A stretch of DNA of 64,000 nt from CAVVEC01 sp963747105. Its GTDB lineage: Bacteria > Acidobacteriota > Terriglobia > Terriglobales > Acidobacteriaceae. The notes beneath the pieces are model-generated. The model searched no databases, was not told the DNA's origin, and was given only the letters and a program-made list of their open reading frames with translations. The stretch covers positions 124,001 through 188,000 of the forward strand of contig CAVVEC010000006.1 in assembly GCA_963747105.1 (NCBI GenBank), given 5' to 3'. Shown here one piece after another: positions 1-9,573 of this stretch; the stretch's first letter is position 1; the number at the start of each line of letters is the position of its first letter. The translations under genes were made by a program, and so were the position numbers.

Positions 1-116
1 ACGCCAAGAAAATTGTCTCTGCGCGCATAGCGGTTTGCTGGCCGACGTTTTGCAGGTAGCCGCTTTGCAGACCAGCCTGCACACAAGTTGAAACCTCCAG
101 ATACCTGGGCGCATCT
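1..116. other. window edge, no supportable gene
   Basis: This stretch precedes the efflux pump gene. All three forward frames are short and carry no recognisable motif. It could be the tail of an EmrA- or TolC-type partner gene, which often precedes DHA2 pumps, but nothing visible here supports that. Confidence 0.3.
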
Positions 117-1721
117 TTGGTGGAAGCCCGCCGCAAGGTCTTTCAAAGGACGAACGACTTGGCTGCCGAACCAGGACGAACCATCTCGAATCCGTGGCTG
201 ATCGCAGTCTCGGTCATGCTGGCGACCTTCATGGAGGTACTCGACACCTCCATCGCCGCCGTCGCCTTGCCCTACATTGCAGGCAGCCTCTCGGCTACCA
301 ATGACGAGGCGACCTGGGTGCTTACCAGCTATCTGGTGGCCAACGCGATCGTTCTGCCGGCGAGCAATTGGTTCTCCCTCAAATTCGGCCGCAAGCGTTT
401 CCTGGTTACTTGCATTGCTATTTTCACGATCTCTTCCTTTATGTGCGGAGCAGCGACCAGCTTGGCGTTCATTCTGATCGCACGCGCGGTGCAAGGCGCC
501 GGCGGTGGGGCGCTCCAACCTCTTTCGCAGTCCATCCTGCTGGAGAGCTTTCCACCGGATAAACGTGGTGTTGCCCTGGCGGTATTTGCATTGGGCGTCG
601 TGGTGGCGCCAGTGCTTGGTCCTACCCTCGGCGGCTGGCTCACCGACACGTATTCCTGGCGCTGGGCGTTCTATATCAACATTCCTATCGGGATTTTCGC
701 CATCTTCATGATCATGCGCTATGTCGAGGACCCGCCCTACATCAAGAACGCCAAGGCGGGCAAGATTGATGGCATCGGGCTCGGCTTGCTGGCCATCTGG
801 CTCGGGTGCCTGCAGGTGATCCTCGATAAGGGTCAGGAAGACGACTGGTTCGGAGCCACTTGGATTCGCTGGGCCTTCGCCATTCTCTTGACCTCTTTCG
901 TCTCGTTTCTCATCCGCCAGCTCCGCCATAAGAATCCGCTAGTGGATTTGCGCGTGTTCCGTCACCGCAACTTCGCGCTAGGTTGTCTGTTGATTGGGCT
1001 GTTCGGGGCGGCCATCTACGGTTTGATCACCCTACTGCCGCTTTTCTACCAGGAAGTCATGGGGTACACGGCGCTGGCGGCCGGTTGGGCGGTGAGCCCA
1101 CGCGGAGTGGGAGCGATTATTGCCATGCCAATCATCGGCATCCTGACGGCCAAGCTGGATAACCGATGGCTGATCGCAAGCGGTTTCGTGCTGTTCGGGG
1201 TCAGCAGCTTGTGGTTTGGCGAAGTGAACCTGTCCATCTCGCAATGGACGTTTCTCTGGGCCATCATCATCAGCGGTTTTGGCACCGGTTTCGTCTTCGT
1301 GCCGCTTTCGGCGGCATCGGTCGCGGGCTTGCCCAACGAGGAGATCGGAAATGCCAGCGGCCTCTATAACCTGCTGCGCAATATCGGCGGGAGTATTGGG
1401 ATTGCGGTGGTGAATACCATCGTGGTGCGGCACGCTCAATTGCATCGCAACGAACTGACGCACTCGCTCACAGCGGGCAACGCGAATGTGCACAACCAGT
1501 TGTCCGCGATGCAGCATTTCCTGGTCGCGCAAGGAGCCTCTCCGACCCTGGCAATCAGCCGCGCCTATGTCTTGCTTAACGGGATCTTGGACCGCCAGGC
1601 ACTCCTGTGGTCGTACGTGGACGATTTTCGCTATATGGCGCTGGTCTGCTTCGGCTGTATTCCCATCGTGTTTACTCTGAGGAAGGTGGTCGGACGGGGT
1701 GGAATCAGCGCCGGGCATTAG
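117..1721 (+). CDS. DHA2-family MFS drug efflux transporter (EmrB/QacA type)
   Basis: This 534-residue protein belongs to the 14-helix DHA2 branch of the major facilitator superfamily, which exports drugs or metabolites across the inner membrane using the proton gradient. The first helix carries the family signature around residues 30-55 (MEVLDTSIAAVALP). The loop after helix 2 has the GRKR motif, and the helix-5 antiporter motif is visible as VLGPTLGGWL near residues 165-175. Length matches EmrB homologues. The TTG start used here has no clear ribosome site. An ATG about 32 codons downstream would cut into the first helix, so the longer form is preferred. No EmrA-like adaptor is visible in the window. 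Substrate cannot be told from sequence. Confidence 0.9.
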   Translation: MVEARRKVFQRTNDLAAEPGRTISNPWLIAVSVMLATFMEVLDTSIAAVALPYIAGSLSATNDEATWVLTSYLVANAIVLPASNWFSLKFGRKRFLVTCIAIFTISSFMCGAATSLAFILIARAVQGAGGGALQPLSQSILLESFPPDKRGVALAVFALGVVVAPVLGPTLGGWLTDTYSWRWAFYINIPIGIFAIFMIMRYVEDPPYIKNAKAGKIDGIGLGLLAIWLGCLQVILDKGQEDDWFGATWIRWAFAILLTSFVSFLIRQLRHKNPLVDLRVFRHRNFALGCLLIGLFGAAIYGLITLLPLFYQEVMGYTALAAGWAVSPRGVGAIIAMPIIGILTAKLDNRWLIASGFVLFGVSSLWFGEVNLSISQWTFLWAIIISGFGTGFVFVPLSAASVAGLPNEEIGNASGLYNLLRNIGGSIGIAVVNTIVVRHAQLHRNELTHSLTAGNANVHNQLSAMQHFLVAQGASPTLAISRAYVLLNGILDRQALLWSYVDDFRYMALVCFGCIPIVFTLRKVVGRGGISAGH

Positions 1722-1819
1722 TACAAAGCAATTGTGATCGAGCCCACGCGCTCAAAAGCCCGGAGCTGCGTGAACCTCATTCCCCGCCAATCGCGAAGGA
1801 CCGTCCAGATTTCAGACGA

Positions 1820-1838
1820 TTGTCCCGATTTGGGACAA
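1820..1838. promoter_or_regulatory. perfect inverted repeat, operator-like
   Basis: A 7-bp inverted repeat TTGTCCC - GATTT - GGGACAA lies between the efflux pump and the histidine kinase, about 85 bp before the kinase reading frame. It has no following T-run, so an operator for a dimeric regulator seems more likely than a terminator. I see no convincing sigma-54 or sigma-70 promoter next to it. Confidence 0.4.
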
Positions 1839-1923
1839 AACTCAGCCACAGGAAAATGAAGCCTCACGAAAGGACGTCTTATCTCGTTACTTTGGTCTTA
1901 CTTACAAGCGCTCGGCGATTGAA

Positions 1924-3795
1924 ATGAGGATGGAACCTCGTATGCTGGAACGAGGCTGGATAGGTCTCCGTATGAAGCTAGCCGACACACGCCGCAACGG
2001 TGCGATCGCACCCCCGCATTCGCTGCTCTCCAGTATGAGAAGGGTTGAGCGCCGCGAATGGTGGCTCTGGTTATCCGCGGTCGTCATCACACTCCTTCTG
2101 ACCCTGGGTCTGGTTTCCTTCATCGTTCCCTTGCTGCAAGCGGAGCATTGGGGCTGGATCGAACTCCCTCACTCCGCGCGCGGGCTGGTGGGGTTGGTGC
2201 TCCTGTTCGATGTTTATGTGCTTTATCAGCAAATGCAGATCTTCCGCATTCGAGAGCAGTTGATTCAACGGGAGGAGTTGTTTCGACTGATCACAGAGAA
2301 CGCGGCCGACATGATTACGGTGGTGGACGACGAGGACCGGCGACTGTACACCAGTCCGTCCTACGAGAGAATTCTGGGCTACAGTCCGGAAGAAATGCAG
2401 AATACATCCGCCTTGGAGCACATACACCCGGAGGATCTGCAGCAGGTGGAGGAAGTCGCTAAGGAGGCACGCAGCGTGGGCGTGGGCCGGAGGATCGAAT
2501 ACCGGATGCGTCACAAGGATGGCAGTTGGCGATTGTTGGAATCTACCGCGAGCCGCATTCTCGATGCAGAAGGAAAATCGGGAAGGCTGGTGATTGTGAA
2601 CCGCGACATCACGGGACGTCGGCGGCTGGAAGATCAATTCCGCCAAGCCCAGAAGATGGAAGCGGTGGGCCGCCTTTCCGGAGGCATCGCGCATGATTTC
2701 AACAACATTCTGGGAGTCATCATTGGGTATGGCGAAATCTTGCAGGACAGCGTGAAGGAGGCGGACCCTCTGGCAGGCTGTGTAAAGGAAATTCTGGGTG
2801 CCGGCAAACGGGCGGCGACCCTGACGCGCCAGCTTCTGGCCTTCAGCCGGCAGCAGGTTTTGGAGCCGAAGGTCATCGGCTTGAATGCCATCGTCACCGA
2901 TACCGAGAAAATGCTGCGCCGTTTGATCGGGGAAGACATCGAGCTCTGTACTGTATTGGACCCAAATCTTGCCAGCGTGAAGGCTGACCAGGGGCAGATT
3001 GAGCAGGTGATCCTCAATCTTTCGGTCAACGCGCGCGACGCCATGCCCAATGGCGGCAAACTGACGATCAAGACCGAAAATGCTGAGATGACCGAGATGG
3101 ATGTCCGGCGGTATTCGTATCCAGTCAAACCCGGCCGGTACGTCCTTCTAACCGTGACGGACACCGGGATCGGGATGGACGTCGCCACGCAAGCTCACAT
3201 CTTCGAGCCGTTCTTCACTACCAAGGAAAAAGGAAAAGGTACTGGACTCGGGCTTGCGACTGTATATGGCGTGGTCAAACAGAGTGACGGCTACATCGAG
3301 GTGCACAGTGAAGTCGCCGCCGGAACCACTTTCAAAATTTATCTGCCACAAGTGGACGGGCCGGTCGAAGTGGAGAGGCGCTCGATCGGCGGCGCCCCGG
3401 CGATGCAGGGCCGAGAGACGGTTCTGCTCGTGGAAGATGAGGAAGCTCTCCGCAAACTCACGTGCAGTGTGCTGCAATCGTTGGGATATACGGTATTGGA
3501 AGCCGGCAATGGCGCGGAAGCCTGTGAAGTCAGCCAGCGGCACCAGGGAGACATCCACCTGGTGCTGAGCGATGTGGTTATGCCAGGCATGAACGGGCCG
3601 GCACTGGCTGCCCAATTGACGGCTCAACGCCCGGATATCCGGGTGCTCTACATGTCCGGCTACACCGGACAAGGCGTGGGTCAGGGAGTTCTGCCGGAGG
3701 GCAGTAATTTTCTCGGTAAGCCCTTCACGCGTGAAAACTTGGCGCTCAAGGTACGGGATGTGCTTAAGGCCGAGGCGGCGGCTTCGGCGGGATGA
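1924..3795 (+). CDS. hybrid sensor histidine kinase: 2 TM, PAS, HisKA, HATPase, receiver
   Basis: The protein has two N-terminal membrane helices (about residues 46-70 and 84-105) and almost no periplasmic loop. A PAS domain (about 115-230) with a PAC tail follows, then a HisKA domain of the HDFNN type with phospho-acceptor H257. The HATPase_c domain has N box NLSVNARDAM and G boxes DTGIGMD and GKGTGLGL. A C-terminal receiver domain carries the acidic pair EDEE and phospho-acceptor D550 in LSDVVMPGMNG. This architecture is typical of cytoplasm-sensing hybrid kinases. The coding start is uncertain: codon 38 (2035) gives a compact N-terminus just before the first helix. The response regulator 15 bp downstream is the obvious partner. 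The signal sensed by PAS is unknown. Confidence 0.9.
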   Translation: MRMEPRMLERGWIGLRMKLADTRRNGAIAPPHSLLSSMRRVERREWWLWLSAVVITLLLTLGLVSFIVPLLQAEHWGWIELPHSARGLVGLVLLFDVYVLYQQMQIFRIREQLIQREELFRLITENAADMITVVDDEDRRLYTSPSYERILGYSPEEMQNTSALEHIHPEDLQQVEEVAKEARSVGVGRRIEYRMRHKDGSWRLLESTASRILDAEGKSGRLVIVNRDITGRRRLEDQFRQAQKMEAVGRLSGGIAHDFNNILGVIIGYGEILQDSVKEADPLAGCVKEILGAGKRAATLTRQLLAFSRQQVLEPKVIGLNAIVTDTEKMLRRLIGEDIELCTVLDPNLASVKADQGQIEQVILNLSVNARDAMPNGGKLTIKTENAEMTEMDVRRYSYPVKPGRYVLLTVTDTGIGMDVATQAHIFEPFFTTKEKGKGTGLGLATVYGVVKQSDGYIEVHSEVAAGTTFKIYLPQVDGPVEVERRSIGGAPAMQGRETVLLVEDEEALRKLTCSVLQSLGYTVLEAGNGAEACEVSQRHQGDIHLVLSDVVMPGMNGPALAAQLTAQRPDIRVLYMSGYTGQGVGQGVLPEGSNFLGKPFTRENLALKVRDVLKAEAAASAG

Positions 3796-3810
3796 TTCCT
3801 CCAGATTTCG

Positions 3811-4227
3811 ATGCCCGAGGTAACGGCGATGAAGAAGTTATTGATTGTGGATGACGACAGCGCCATGCGTGGTTTGATGCGGATGCGCCTCTCCGACACC
3901 TACGAGGTCTTCGATACCGAAGATCCAGAGCAGGCTCTGGCCCTGGCCTTGGAGCACAAGCCCGACGCTGTGCTGATGGACCTGATGATGCCGAAGTTCT
4001 CCGGCTTTGAGCTCTGCCAGAGTTTTCATTCCTTGAGCTACACGTCCTACCTGCCCATTTTTGTGATCACTGGCGAAGCGGGAGCCAAGTACAAAGAACA
4101 TTGCGCGAGTTTGGGCGCGACCGGATATTTCGAGAAGCCCGTGGATTTCAAGAAACTCAAAGAGAGGCTCGCGACCGAACTGGACAAGAGCCTGCGGAGC
4201 GCCGCTCGGAAGTGCGCGTCCGGATGA
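3811..4227 (+). CDS. single-domain response regulator (CheY-like receiver)
   Basis: The product is a receiver domain with the DDD acidic cluster near the start, phospho-acceptor Asp in VLMDLMMPKFSG, conserved Thr in VITGEAG and Lys in YFEKPVDF. An internal ATG at 3829 (MKKLLIVDDD) is the more usual start for such a domain. It lies directly downstream of the hybrid kinase and is probably co-transcribed. Its last ~25 codons overlap, in another frame, the sequence that codes for the N-terminal motif of the PilZ protein. The true product may therefore be a receiver-PilZ fusion broken by a one-base error (see findings). Confidence 0.85.
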   Translation: MPEVTAMKKLLIVDDDSAMRGLMRMRLSDTYEVFDTEDPEQALALALEHKPDAVLMDLMMPKFSGFELCQSFHSLSYTSYLPIFVITGEAGAKYKEHCASLGATGYFEKPVDFKKLKERLATELDKSLRSAARKCASG

Positions 4228-4499
4228 AGGTGCCGCTGAAATTGCGGGGCACCGATGCGAACGGGAAAAAGTTCGACGAGCTCGCCGAAACCGAGAACGT
4301 AAGCGCGAGCGGATTTCTCTGTAACTGCGCTCTGACCCTGGTCAAGGATTCGCTGCTGGACGTCTTTCTGGCTGGCGAAAAGGAACGCTACGTCGGGCGT
4401 GCCCGCGTCGTACGAAAGGATGCACCCGGCGCCCCGTGGCAGCGCTACGGATTCCGCTTTGAAGAGACGACCGCGGAGTGGGTGCTGCAAAAAGCCTAA
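4212..4499 (+). CDS. PilZ domain protein (c-di-GMP binding), 5' end uncertain
   Basis: PilZ domains bind cyclic di-GMP through an RxxxR motif and a D/NxSxxG motif. Both can be read here: the arginines in RRSEVRVRMK and the second motif as NVSASGF. The frame is open from a TTG at 4101, deep inside the response regulator gene. Candidate starts are a GTG at 4212 and an ATG at 4224, and both remove the first arginines of the binding motif. That makes an independent gene unlikely to be functional as annotated and favours a receiver-PilZ fusion split by an indel. About 95 residues form the domain. It closes the kinase-regulator operon. Confidence 0.7.
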   Translation: MRVRMKVPLKLRGTDANGKKFDELAETENVSASGFLCNCALTLVKDSLLDVFLAGEKERYVGRARVVRKDAPGAPWQRYGFRFEETTAEWVLQKA

Positions 4500-4671
4500 G
4501 ATCACCGCTCGAGTGAGAGCGCCACACCTGCGATCCGAATCCGCCTCCCCGCCCCGCCTTTATCTGCTGTCCAAATCCGCCGTATCTTGATTGAGCAGCC
4601 CTTTCCGCTTGGAACATGGAACGAGCATCTGCTACTCTGCCATGTTCGTGTCATGAGAGGACATCTTCCAG

Positions 4672-6432
4672 ATGCGATATGCAAGGACCTGCTTTACTAC
4701 AACCATTCTGCTTTTAGTTTTGCCATTTTCGATCGCTGCTGCCGACAAAAAGAAAGCCAGCCCGAATCCCGCGGAAACTCCGTCGTATGAACTGCCGCAG
4801 CCAGCGAAGGAGAACATTGATTACACGATGTATCAGCGCATCCGCGATGAGGGCTTGGGACACTCGCATGTGATGGAGTTTGCCTCCGCACTCGCGGATG
4901 GAATTGGGCCGCGCCTTACCGGCTCGCCGAATGTGAAGCGCGCCAACGAGTGGACCCGCGATCAACTGGCTGGCATGGGATGCAGCAATTCCCATCTCGA
5001 GGATTGGGGTGAATTCGGCATGGGCTGGCAGCAACTCAATACCTGGGTGCGCATGACCTCGCCCGACACCGCAGTGTTCATTGTGCAGGCGGCGCCCTGG
5101 TCGCCTTCCACGAAGGGCGCGGTCAACGGCCCAGCCGTATGGGTGGACATCAAGAAGGAAGGGGACCTTGAAAAGTACAAGGGAAAACTTGCGGGCAAGG
5201 TCGTTTTGCTTGGAGACATGCGTGAGGTCAAGCCGGTGGACAAGCCTCTGTTCGAGCGCATGGACGACAAAGAGCTGGCCAAGATCGCCGAGTATCCGTT
5301 GATTCCAGAAAATGAGTACGCACAGTATCTGCAGGACGCTCCTCAGCGGTACGAGCTGCGGAATAAGACCGCGAAAATGCTCGCCTCCGAGCATGTACTC
5401 GGAGTGATTCTTCCCAGCCGCGACGGCAGAAACGCCGGGGGCTCTGGAGGGACCCTCTTTGATGACCGTGGCCTGGGAATTGGAGTCTACAAGCGCGAAA
5501 CCGCCATGCAGTTTCCTGTGGTTGTCGCGGCGATTGAGAACTACGGCCGGGTCTACCGCCTGCTCAAGGCCAACGTTCCGGTGAACATTGAATTGAATGT
5601 GGATACCATGTTTACCGGCGACCACGAACACGGCTTCAACACCATCGCTGAGATCGAGGGCACCGATCCGAAGTTGAAGGATGAAGTAGTCATACTCGGG
5701 GGACATTTGGATTCCTGGGCAGCAGCGACGGGTGCGACCGACGACGGAGCCGGTACCGCAGTGGCGATGGAAGTCATGCGCATCTTCAACGCGCTGCAGG
5801 TAAAGCCGCGTCGCACGATCCGTGTTGCGCTATGGACCGGAGAGGAGGAGGGCGATTTCGGATCGGTTGGTTACGTGAGGCAGCATTTCGGTGTCATCCC
5901 GCTCTCCACTGCTCCCGACCAGATGAAGCTGCCCGAATGGATGCGCAAAGCCGCCGGGCCGATCCAGCTCAAACCTGAGCAGTCCAGGATTTCCGCCTAC
6001 TTCAATCTCGACAACGGCAGCGGCAAAATACTTGGTGTTTACTTGCAGGAGAACGCCGCTGTCGCTCCAATTTTCGCGCAATGGATCGGGCCGCTGAAGG
6101 ACATCGGTGTCACCACGATTACGATGCGCGACACCAGCAGCACCGACCACGAATCTTTCGATGACGTCGGCGTGCCCGGCTTCCAGTTTCTGCAGGACAA
6201 GCTGGACTACGTTACACGCGCGCACCACTCGAATATGGACACCTACGAACGGCTGCAGCCAGGCGATCTTGCCCAAGCCGCCACAGTCGAGGCCATTTTT
6301 GTCTACAACACCGCCATGCGCGATCAGATGTTGCCGCGCAAACCGCTGCCGCATCCGGAACTGGAAGATCAGCGCTCGGCGCCACTCAAGAAGTTGATGC
6401 CTGGCGCCGAGGAAGAAAAGGAAAAGATGTAG
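4672..6432 (+). CDS. secreted M28-family zinc aminopeptidase with PA domain
   Basis: This 586-residue protein starts with a clear signal peptide (MRYARTCF then a hydrophobic core to SIAAADK). A protease-associated insert occupies about residues 130-300. The catalytic M28 domain follows, with the zinc ligands in GGHLDSW (H345), TDDGAG, TGEEEGD (E391/E392), FNLDNGSG and TDHESF (H493). Proteins of this family cleave N-terminal residues from peptides in the periplasm or outside the cell. The gene stands alone, convergent with the esterase gene downstream. Length and domain order match the secreted Acidobacteria M28 proteins. The exact peptide preference is not known. Confidence 0.9.
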   Translation: MRYARTCFTTTILLLVLPFSIAAADKKKASPNPAETPSYELPQPAKENIDYTMYQRIRDEGLGHSHVMEFASALADGIGPRLTGSPNVKRANEWTRDQLAGMGCSNSHLEDWGEFGMGWQQLNTWVRMTSPDTAVFIVQAAPWSPSTKGAVNGPAVWVDIKKEGDLEKYKGKLAGKVVLLGDMREVKPVDKPLFERMDDKELAKIAEYPLIPENEYAQYLQDAPQRYELRNKTAKMLASEHVLGVILPSRDGRNAGGSGGTLFDDRGLGIGVYKRETAMQFPVVVAAIENYGRVYRLLKANVPVNIELNVDTMFTGDHEHGFNTIAEIEGTDPKLKDEVVILGGHLDSWAAATGATDDGAGTAVAMEVMRIFNALQVKPRRTIRVALWTGEEEGDFGSVGYVRQHFGVIPLSTAPDQMKLPEWMRKAAGPIQLKPEQSRISAYFNLDNGSGKILGVYLQENAAVAPIFAQWIGPLKDIGVTTITMRDTSSTDHESFDDVGVPGFQFLQDKLDYVTRAHHSNMDTYERLQPGDLAQAATVEAIFVYNTAMRDQMLPRKPLPHPELEDQRSAPLKKLMPGAEEEKEKM

Positions 6433-6461
6433 CGGGAAACGTGGGCACTTTCACGACAAGT

Positions 6462-7337
6462 CTACTTCCTATCGCCAAACTTCCGCGAATGAAACTCCAT
6501 AACCTCGCCTAGGTGCGCCAGAAAATACGACGCGCTGTGCTCACCTGGATAAAGATGGAATTCGTGCTTGATGCCCTCCTGCAGAAGTTGCTGGTCCAGA
6601 GCCTTGGCGCCTGCCGCAAAGCCGTATTCATCGTCCTTGCCACAATTGAAATAGAGAGCCAGTTTGGCAATCGAAGACCTGTTCTTTTTCGCCAGCTCAA
6701 ACGGATGGTTTTCCTTCCAGTGAGAGACATTGATGGGGTTGCCGAAAACCGATCCCAGTAACCTGCCCAACGGCGCGTCGGAGCGTAAAGCGGCAGTGAG
6801 GTCTTGGGGAGACTCAGTCATCAGGGCTGCGCTTTCCGCGCTGACTGCCGAGAACATTTCAGGGTAAGCAAAGGCGAAACGAAGTGCGCCGTATCCGCCC
6901 ATCGAGATTCCGCTGATCGCCCTGGCTTGGGCTTTCCCCCGAATCCGATAGTTGCCTTCGATGTAAGGCACGAATTCGCGAAGGAAAAAATCGCTGTACC
7001 GGACCTTTCCATCGGCGGAGTTCACGTAGAAGCTGGCCCTCGCCTCTGGAGTCACAATCAAAAAGTCACCGATTTTGTGCTGCTGCCGGAGGTCTTCGAT
7101 CAGGTTCCATCCGCCGCTCTTGAGCAAGGTTCGTTCGTCATCGCCGAGGCCGTGCAAAAAATAGAGCACGGGATAACGCATGGAATGATGGCCAGACGCA
7201 TCGTAATCCGAAGGCAATAACACGCAATAGTGGACAATGTCTCCCAGAATTCGACTCTTCAGCGCATTGCAATCGATCCGGCTCTGGCCGGAAGAAGGGA
7301 TGGCAAACAGCAGCAACAGGAGAAAAAGTCGAATCAT
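6462..7337 (-). CDS. secreted esterase D / PF00756-type alpha/beta hydrolase
   Basis: This 291-residue protein has an N-terminal signal peptide (MIRLFLLLLLFAIPSSGQ). The alpha/beta-hydrolase fold of the esterase D / mycolyltransferase-like family follows. The nucleophile elbow is GISMGGYG. An HGLGDDE oxyanion segment lies earlier, and probable Asp and His of the triad occur in CGKDDEYGF and YPGEHSASYF. It hydrolyses esters in the periplasm or outside the cell; the substrate is unknown. The start lies 9 bp after the stop of the permease gene, so it is the last gene of a leftward operon with the ABC genes. The sequence is intact. Confidence 0.85.
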   Translation of the reverse strand: MIRLFLLLLLFAIPSSGQSRIDCNALKSRILGDIVHYCVLLPSDYDASGHHSMRYPVLYFLHGLGDDERTLLKSGGWNLIEDLRQQHKIGDFLIVTPEARASFYVNSADGKVRYSDFFLREFVPYIEGNYRIRGKAQARAISGISMGGYGALRFAFAYPEMFSAVSAESAALMTESPQDLTAALRSDAPLGRLLGSVFGNPINVSHWKENHPFELAKKNRSSIAKLALYFNCGKDDEYGFAAGAKALDQQLLQEGIKHEFHLYPGEHSASYFLAHLGEVMEFHSRKFGDRK

Positions 7338-7346
7338 AAAATCAGT

Positions 7347-8744
7347 TTACTCGTAGCGCAGGGATTGCACCGGATCGAGCCTCGCCGCTCGGCTCGCCGG
7401 GTACAAGCCGGAAAGCAGACTGACCACGATCGCGAATGCAATGGCGCTGATGACCAACCACCAGGGCACAAACCAGATTTGTTCAGGAGGAAAATGCTGA
7501 CGCTTCAAATAGACATTCGTTCCCAGATTGATGACCCGCCCGATGGTCCAGCCTAGAGCGACACCCACAACACCGCCAAAAGTCCCCATGGCCCCTGCTT
7601 CAGCGAAGAACAGCCCCTTAACATCGCTGTCACTTGCGCCGATGGCCTTCATGATCCCGATTTCGCGGCGGCGTTCCAGGATGGCCATCACCAGCGTATT
7701 AATGATTCCGATCGAAGCTACAGCCAGCGCCAGGCTGCCGAAAATTCCAAGAAAAAGATCCAGCACGGCAAAAAACTGCCGCAGGCTGCGCGTTGCGTCC
7801 ACAATTGAGGAGGTATTGAATCCCATCTTCTTAATGGCGTCCTCTACCGATTGCACGCTGGTGGGGTTTTTCACCCGCACCTCCACGGTTGTGTAGGTGG
7901 TCGTGCCGCCGATGATGTTTGTGGTGTCGCGCAGGTCAGAAGGCTGCATGACATGGAAGCTTTCCGCAAGTTTCAGGGGCAAGAACACACGGGCCCGGGC
8001 CGCCCCGCGCATGCTATCTGGATCGAGATCGCAAACTCCGACGATTCTCACGGTTTGCTCGCGTGAGATCACCGAATAGGCGCTGGCATCGTTTCGCGCG
8101 CTTGCAGGCAAATCTTTCCCCGGCGTGGTCGCAGGAGATGCTATGCGTTGCGCATAGCGGAGCGTCACCATCTTGCCGAGCAGCGATATTGCGAGTTCGG
8201 CGACACTTGGCTCATCCCCACCTGCTTTCGGAGTTCTTCCCAGCAATTGTTCAGCGAAGGATTTCTGAACGATCATTTCTGCGGCCGTGTCAGAAGAGAA
8301 GAAGCCGCCCTGCATGCCGTCGAATGCATCGTTGCTCTTGGCGGAGGAAGGCAGGCCCGCTACCATCGTCAAGTGCGGCTTGTCTTCAAAACGGAGTTCG
8401 GTGACAAAGCGGATATCGGGATAAGCCTCGAGCACATTGGGCACTTGCTCAATCTTTTGGCGGGCAGGTTCATCGAGCGCGGGACTCTCGGCCGGCGCTG
8501 GGCCATTCTCGTCCTGCTCGCGGTTGAAACCGCGCAGGTCGCGGTGCGAGGTGACGACCACGGTGTCAAACAACCCGGACTTCTGCAGGCGTCGGCCTGC
8601 CAATTGCTGCAACCCGATCCCGAGTGAAAGCATGGCGACCAGTGAAGCCACGCCAACCGAGATGCCTACCGTCGTGAGCGAATTGCGCAGCAGGGACTCG
8701 CGCAGATTGCGCACCGCCAACTCTGCCATATCGTAGGCCTTCAT
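7347..8744 (-). CDS. MacB-like ABC transporter permease (FtsX domain)
   Basis: The 465-residue protein has the MacB/FtsX layout. One N-terminal helix follows the NLRESLLRNSLTTVGISVGVASL signature region, then comes a large periplasmic domain (about residues 45-320). Three C-terminal helices close it, including the conserved LERRREIGIMKAIGAS coupling segment and the GLYPASRAARLDPVQSLRYE tail. Such permeases do not import a solute directly. They work mechanically with periplasmic partners to export peptides, lipoproteins or toxins. The start codon overlaps the stop of the upstream ATPase gene (8741-8744), indicating tight translational coupling. Intact frame. Confidence 0.9.
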   Translation of the reverse strand: MKAYDMAELAVRNLRESLLRNSLTTVGISVGVASLVAMLSLGIGLQQLAGRRLQKSGLFDTVVVTSHRDLRGFNREQDENGPAPAESPALDEPARQKIEQVPNVLEAYPDIRFVTELRFEDKPHLTMVAGLPSSAKSNDAFDGMQGGFFSSDTAAEMIVQKSFAEQLLGRTPKAGGDEPSVAELAISLLGKMVTLRYAQRIASPATTPGKDLPASARNDASAYSVISREQTVRIVGVCDLDPDSMRGAARARVFLPLKLAESFHVMQPSDLRDTTNIIGGTTTYTTVEVRVKNPTSVQSVEDAIKKMGFNTSSIVDATRSLRQFFAVLDLFLGIFGSLALAVASIGIINTLVMAILERRREIGIMKAIGASDSDVKGLFFAEAGAMGTFGGVVGVALGWTIGRVINLGTNVYLKRQHFPPEQIWFVPWWLVISAIAFAIVVSLLSGLYPASRAARLDPVQSLRYE

Positions 8745-9499
8745 AGGCGGCCTCGCGTAATTCCGGCGCCCGCCATCACCTGCTGATCGTCCACCAGTTT
8801 GCCATCTGCCAGAAAAATCATGCGTTGCGCGTAGCGTTCGGCGAGAGCGCGTTCATGAGTGACCATCACGATCGTCATCCCCAGGGATTCATTGAATTCG
8901 CGGATGAAATTCATGATTTCGGTGCCGGTGTGGCTGTCCAGATTGCCGGTGGGTTCATCGGCCAAAAGAGCTGCGGCTGATTGATCAGCGCGCGAGCCAA
9001 AGAGGCCCGCTGTTGCTCACCGCCGGAAAGTTCCGCCGGGCGATGGCGCCATCTCGCGTTCAGGCCGACGCGATCCAATGCTTGCTCTGGCGACAGCCCA
9101 CGCTTTGCTGCGCTCCACCTCCGCAAAGCGCAAGGGCAGTTCTACATTTTCGAGCAGAGTCATGCTGGGGATCAGAGTTGAAAGACTGAAAAACCATGCC
9201 TACCGTGCGCAGACGGTACTTCGCCAGCTCCTCGCGCGACAATTTCGCCAAGTCGCTGCCTTGCACCAGCACTGTGCCGGAGGTTGGCCGGTCAAGCCCG
9301 GCGATCAGATTCAGCAGCGAAGATTTGCCCGATCCGGAGGCTCCGAGCAGAGCGCCACAAACTCTCCCGCACGACATCCGCAGGGAGATGCCATCCACGG
9401 CACGAATCAGCGCTTCACCCATCGGTAATGGCGGCAGAGATTTTCTGTCGGAGGGCGATGGAAGTTGTTGGCATGCGATCTCGCTTGGTCGGCGCTCAT
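8741..9499 (-). CDS. MacB/LolD-type ABC transporter ATPase, frameshifted as sequenced
   Basis: The gene reads through at least four frames. In order these give the N-terminus ending LCRHYR, then MGEALIRAVDGISL and Walker A GASGSGKSSL, the Q-loop VFQSFN, the signature LSGGEQQR, Walker B DEPTGNLD, and the H-loop VTHERALAE. All motifs of a MacB/LolD ATPase of about 250 residues are present and in order, so the indels are probably sequence errors. The start is the ATG at 9499. It lies 74 bp after the end of the exporter gene, and its stop overlaps the permease start. It should energise the adjacent permease. Confidence 0.8.
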
Positions 9500-9573
9500 G
9501 AGTTAACGAATTTCTCCTCTCACCAGACGCAAAGCGTCGGCAAGTTCGAGGCGCTGGCGCCGCCCGCCTTGAG

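Noticed and set aside
1032..1718. Long antisense frame in the efflux pump gene
   Set aside because: It is a shadow of the pump coding sequence on the other strand, with a low-complexity, His/Gln-rich product and no start signal.
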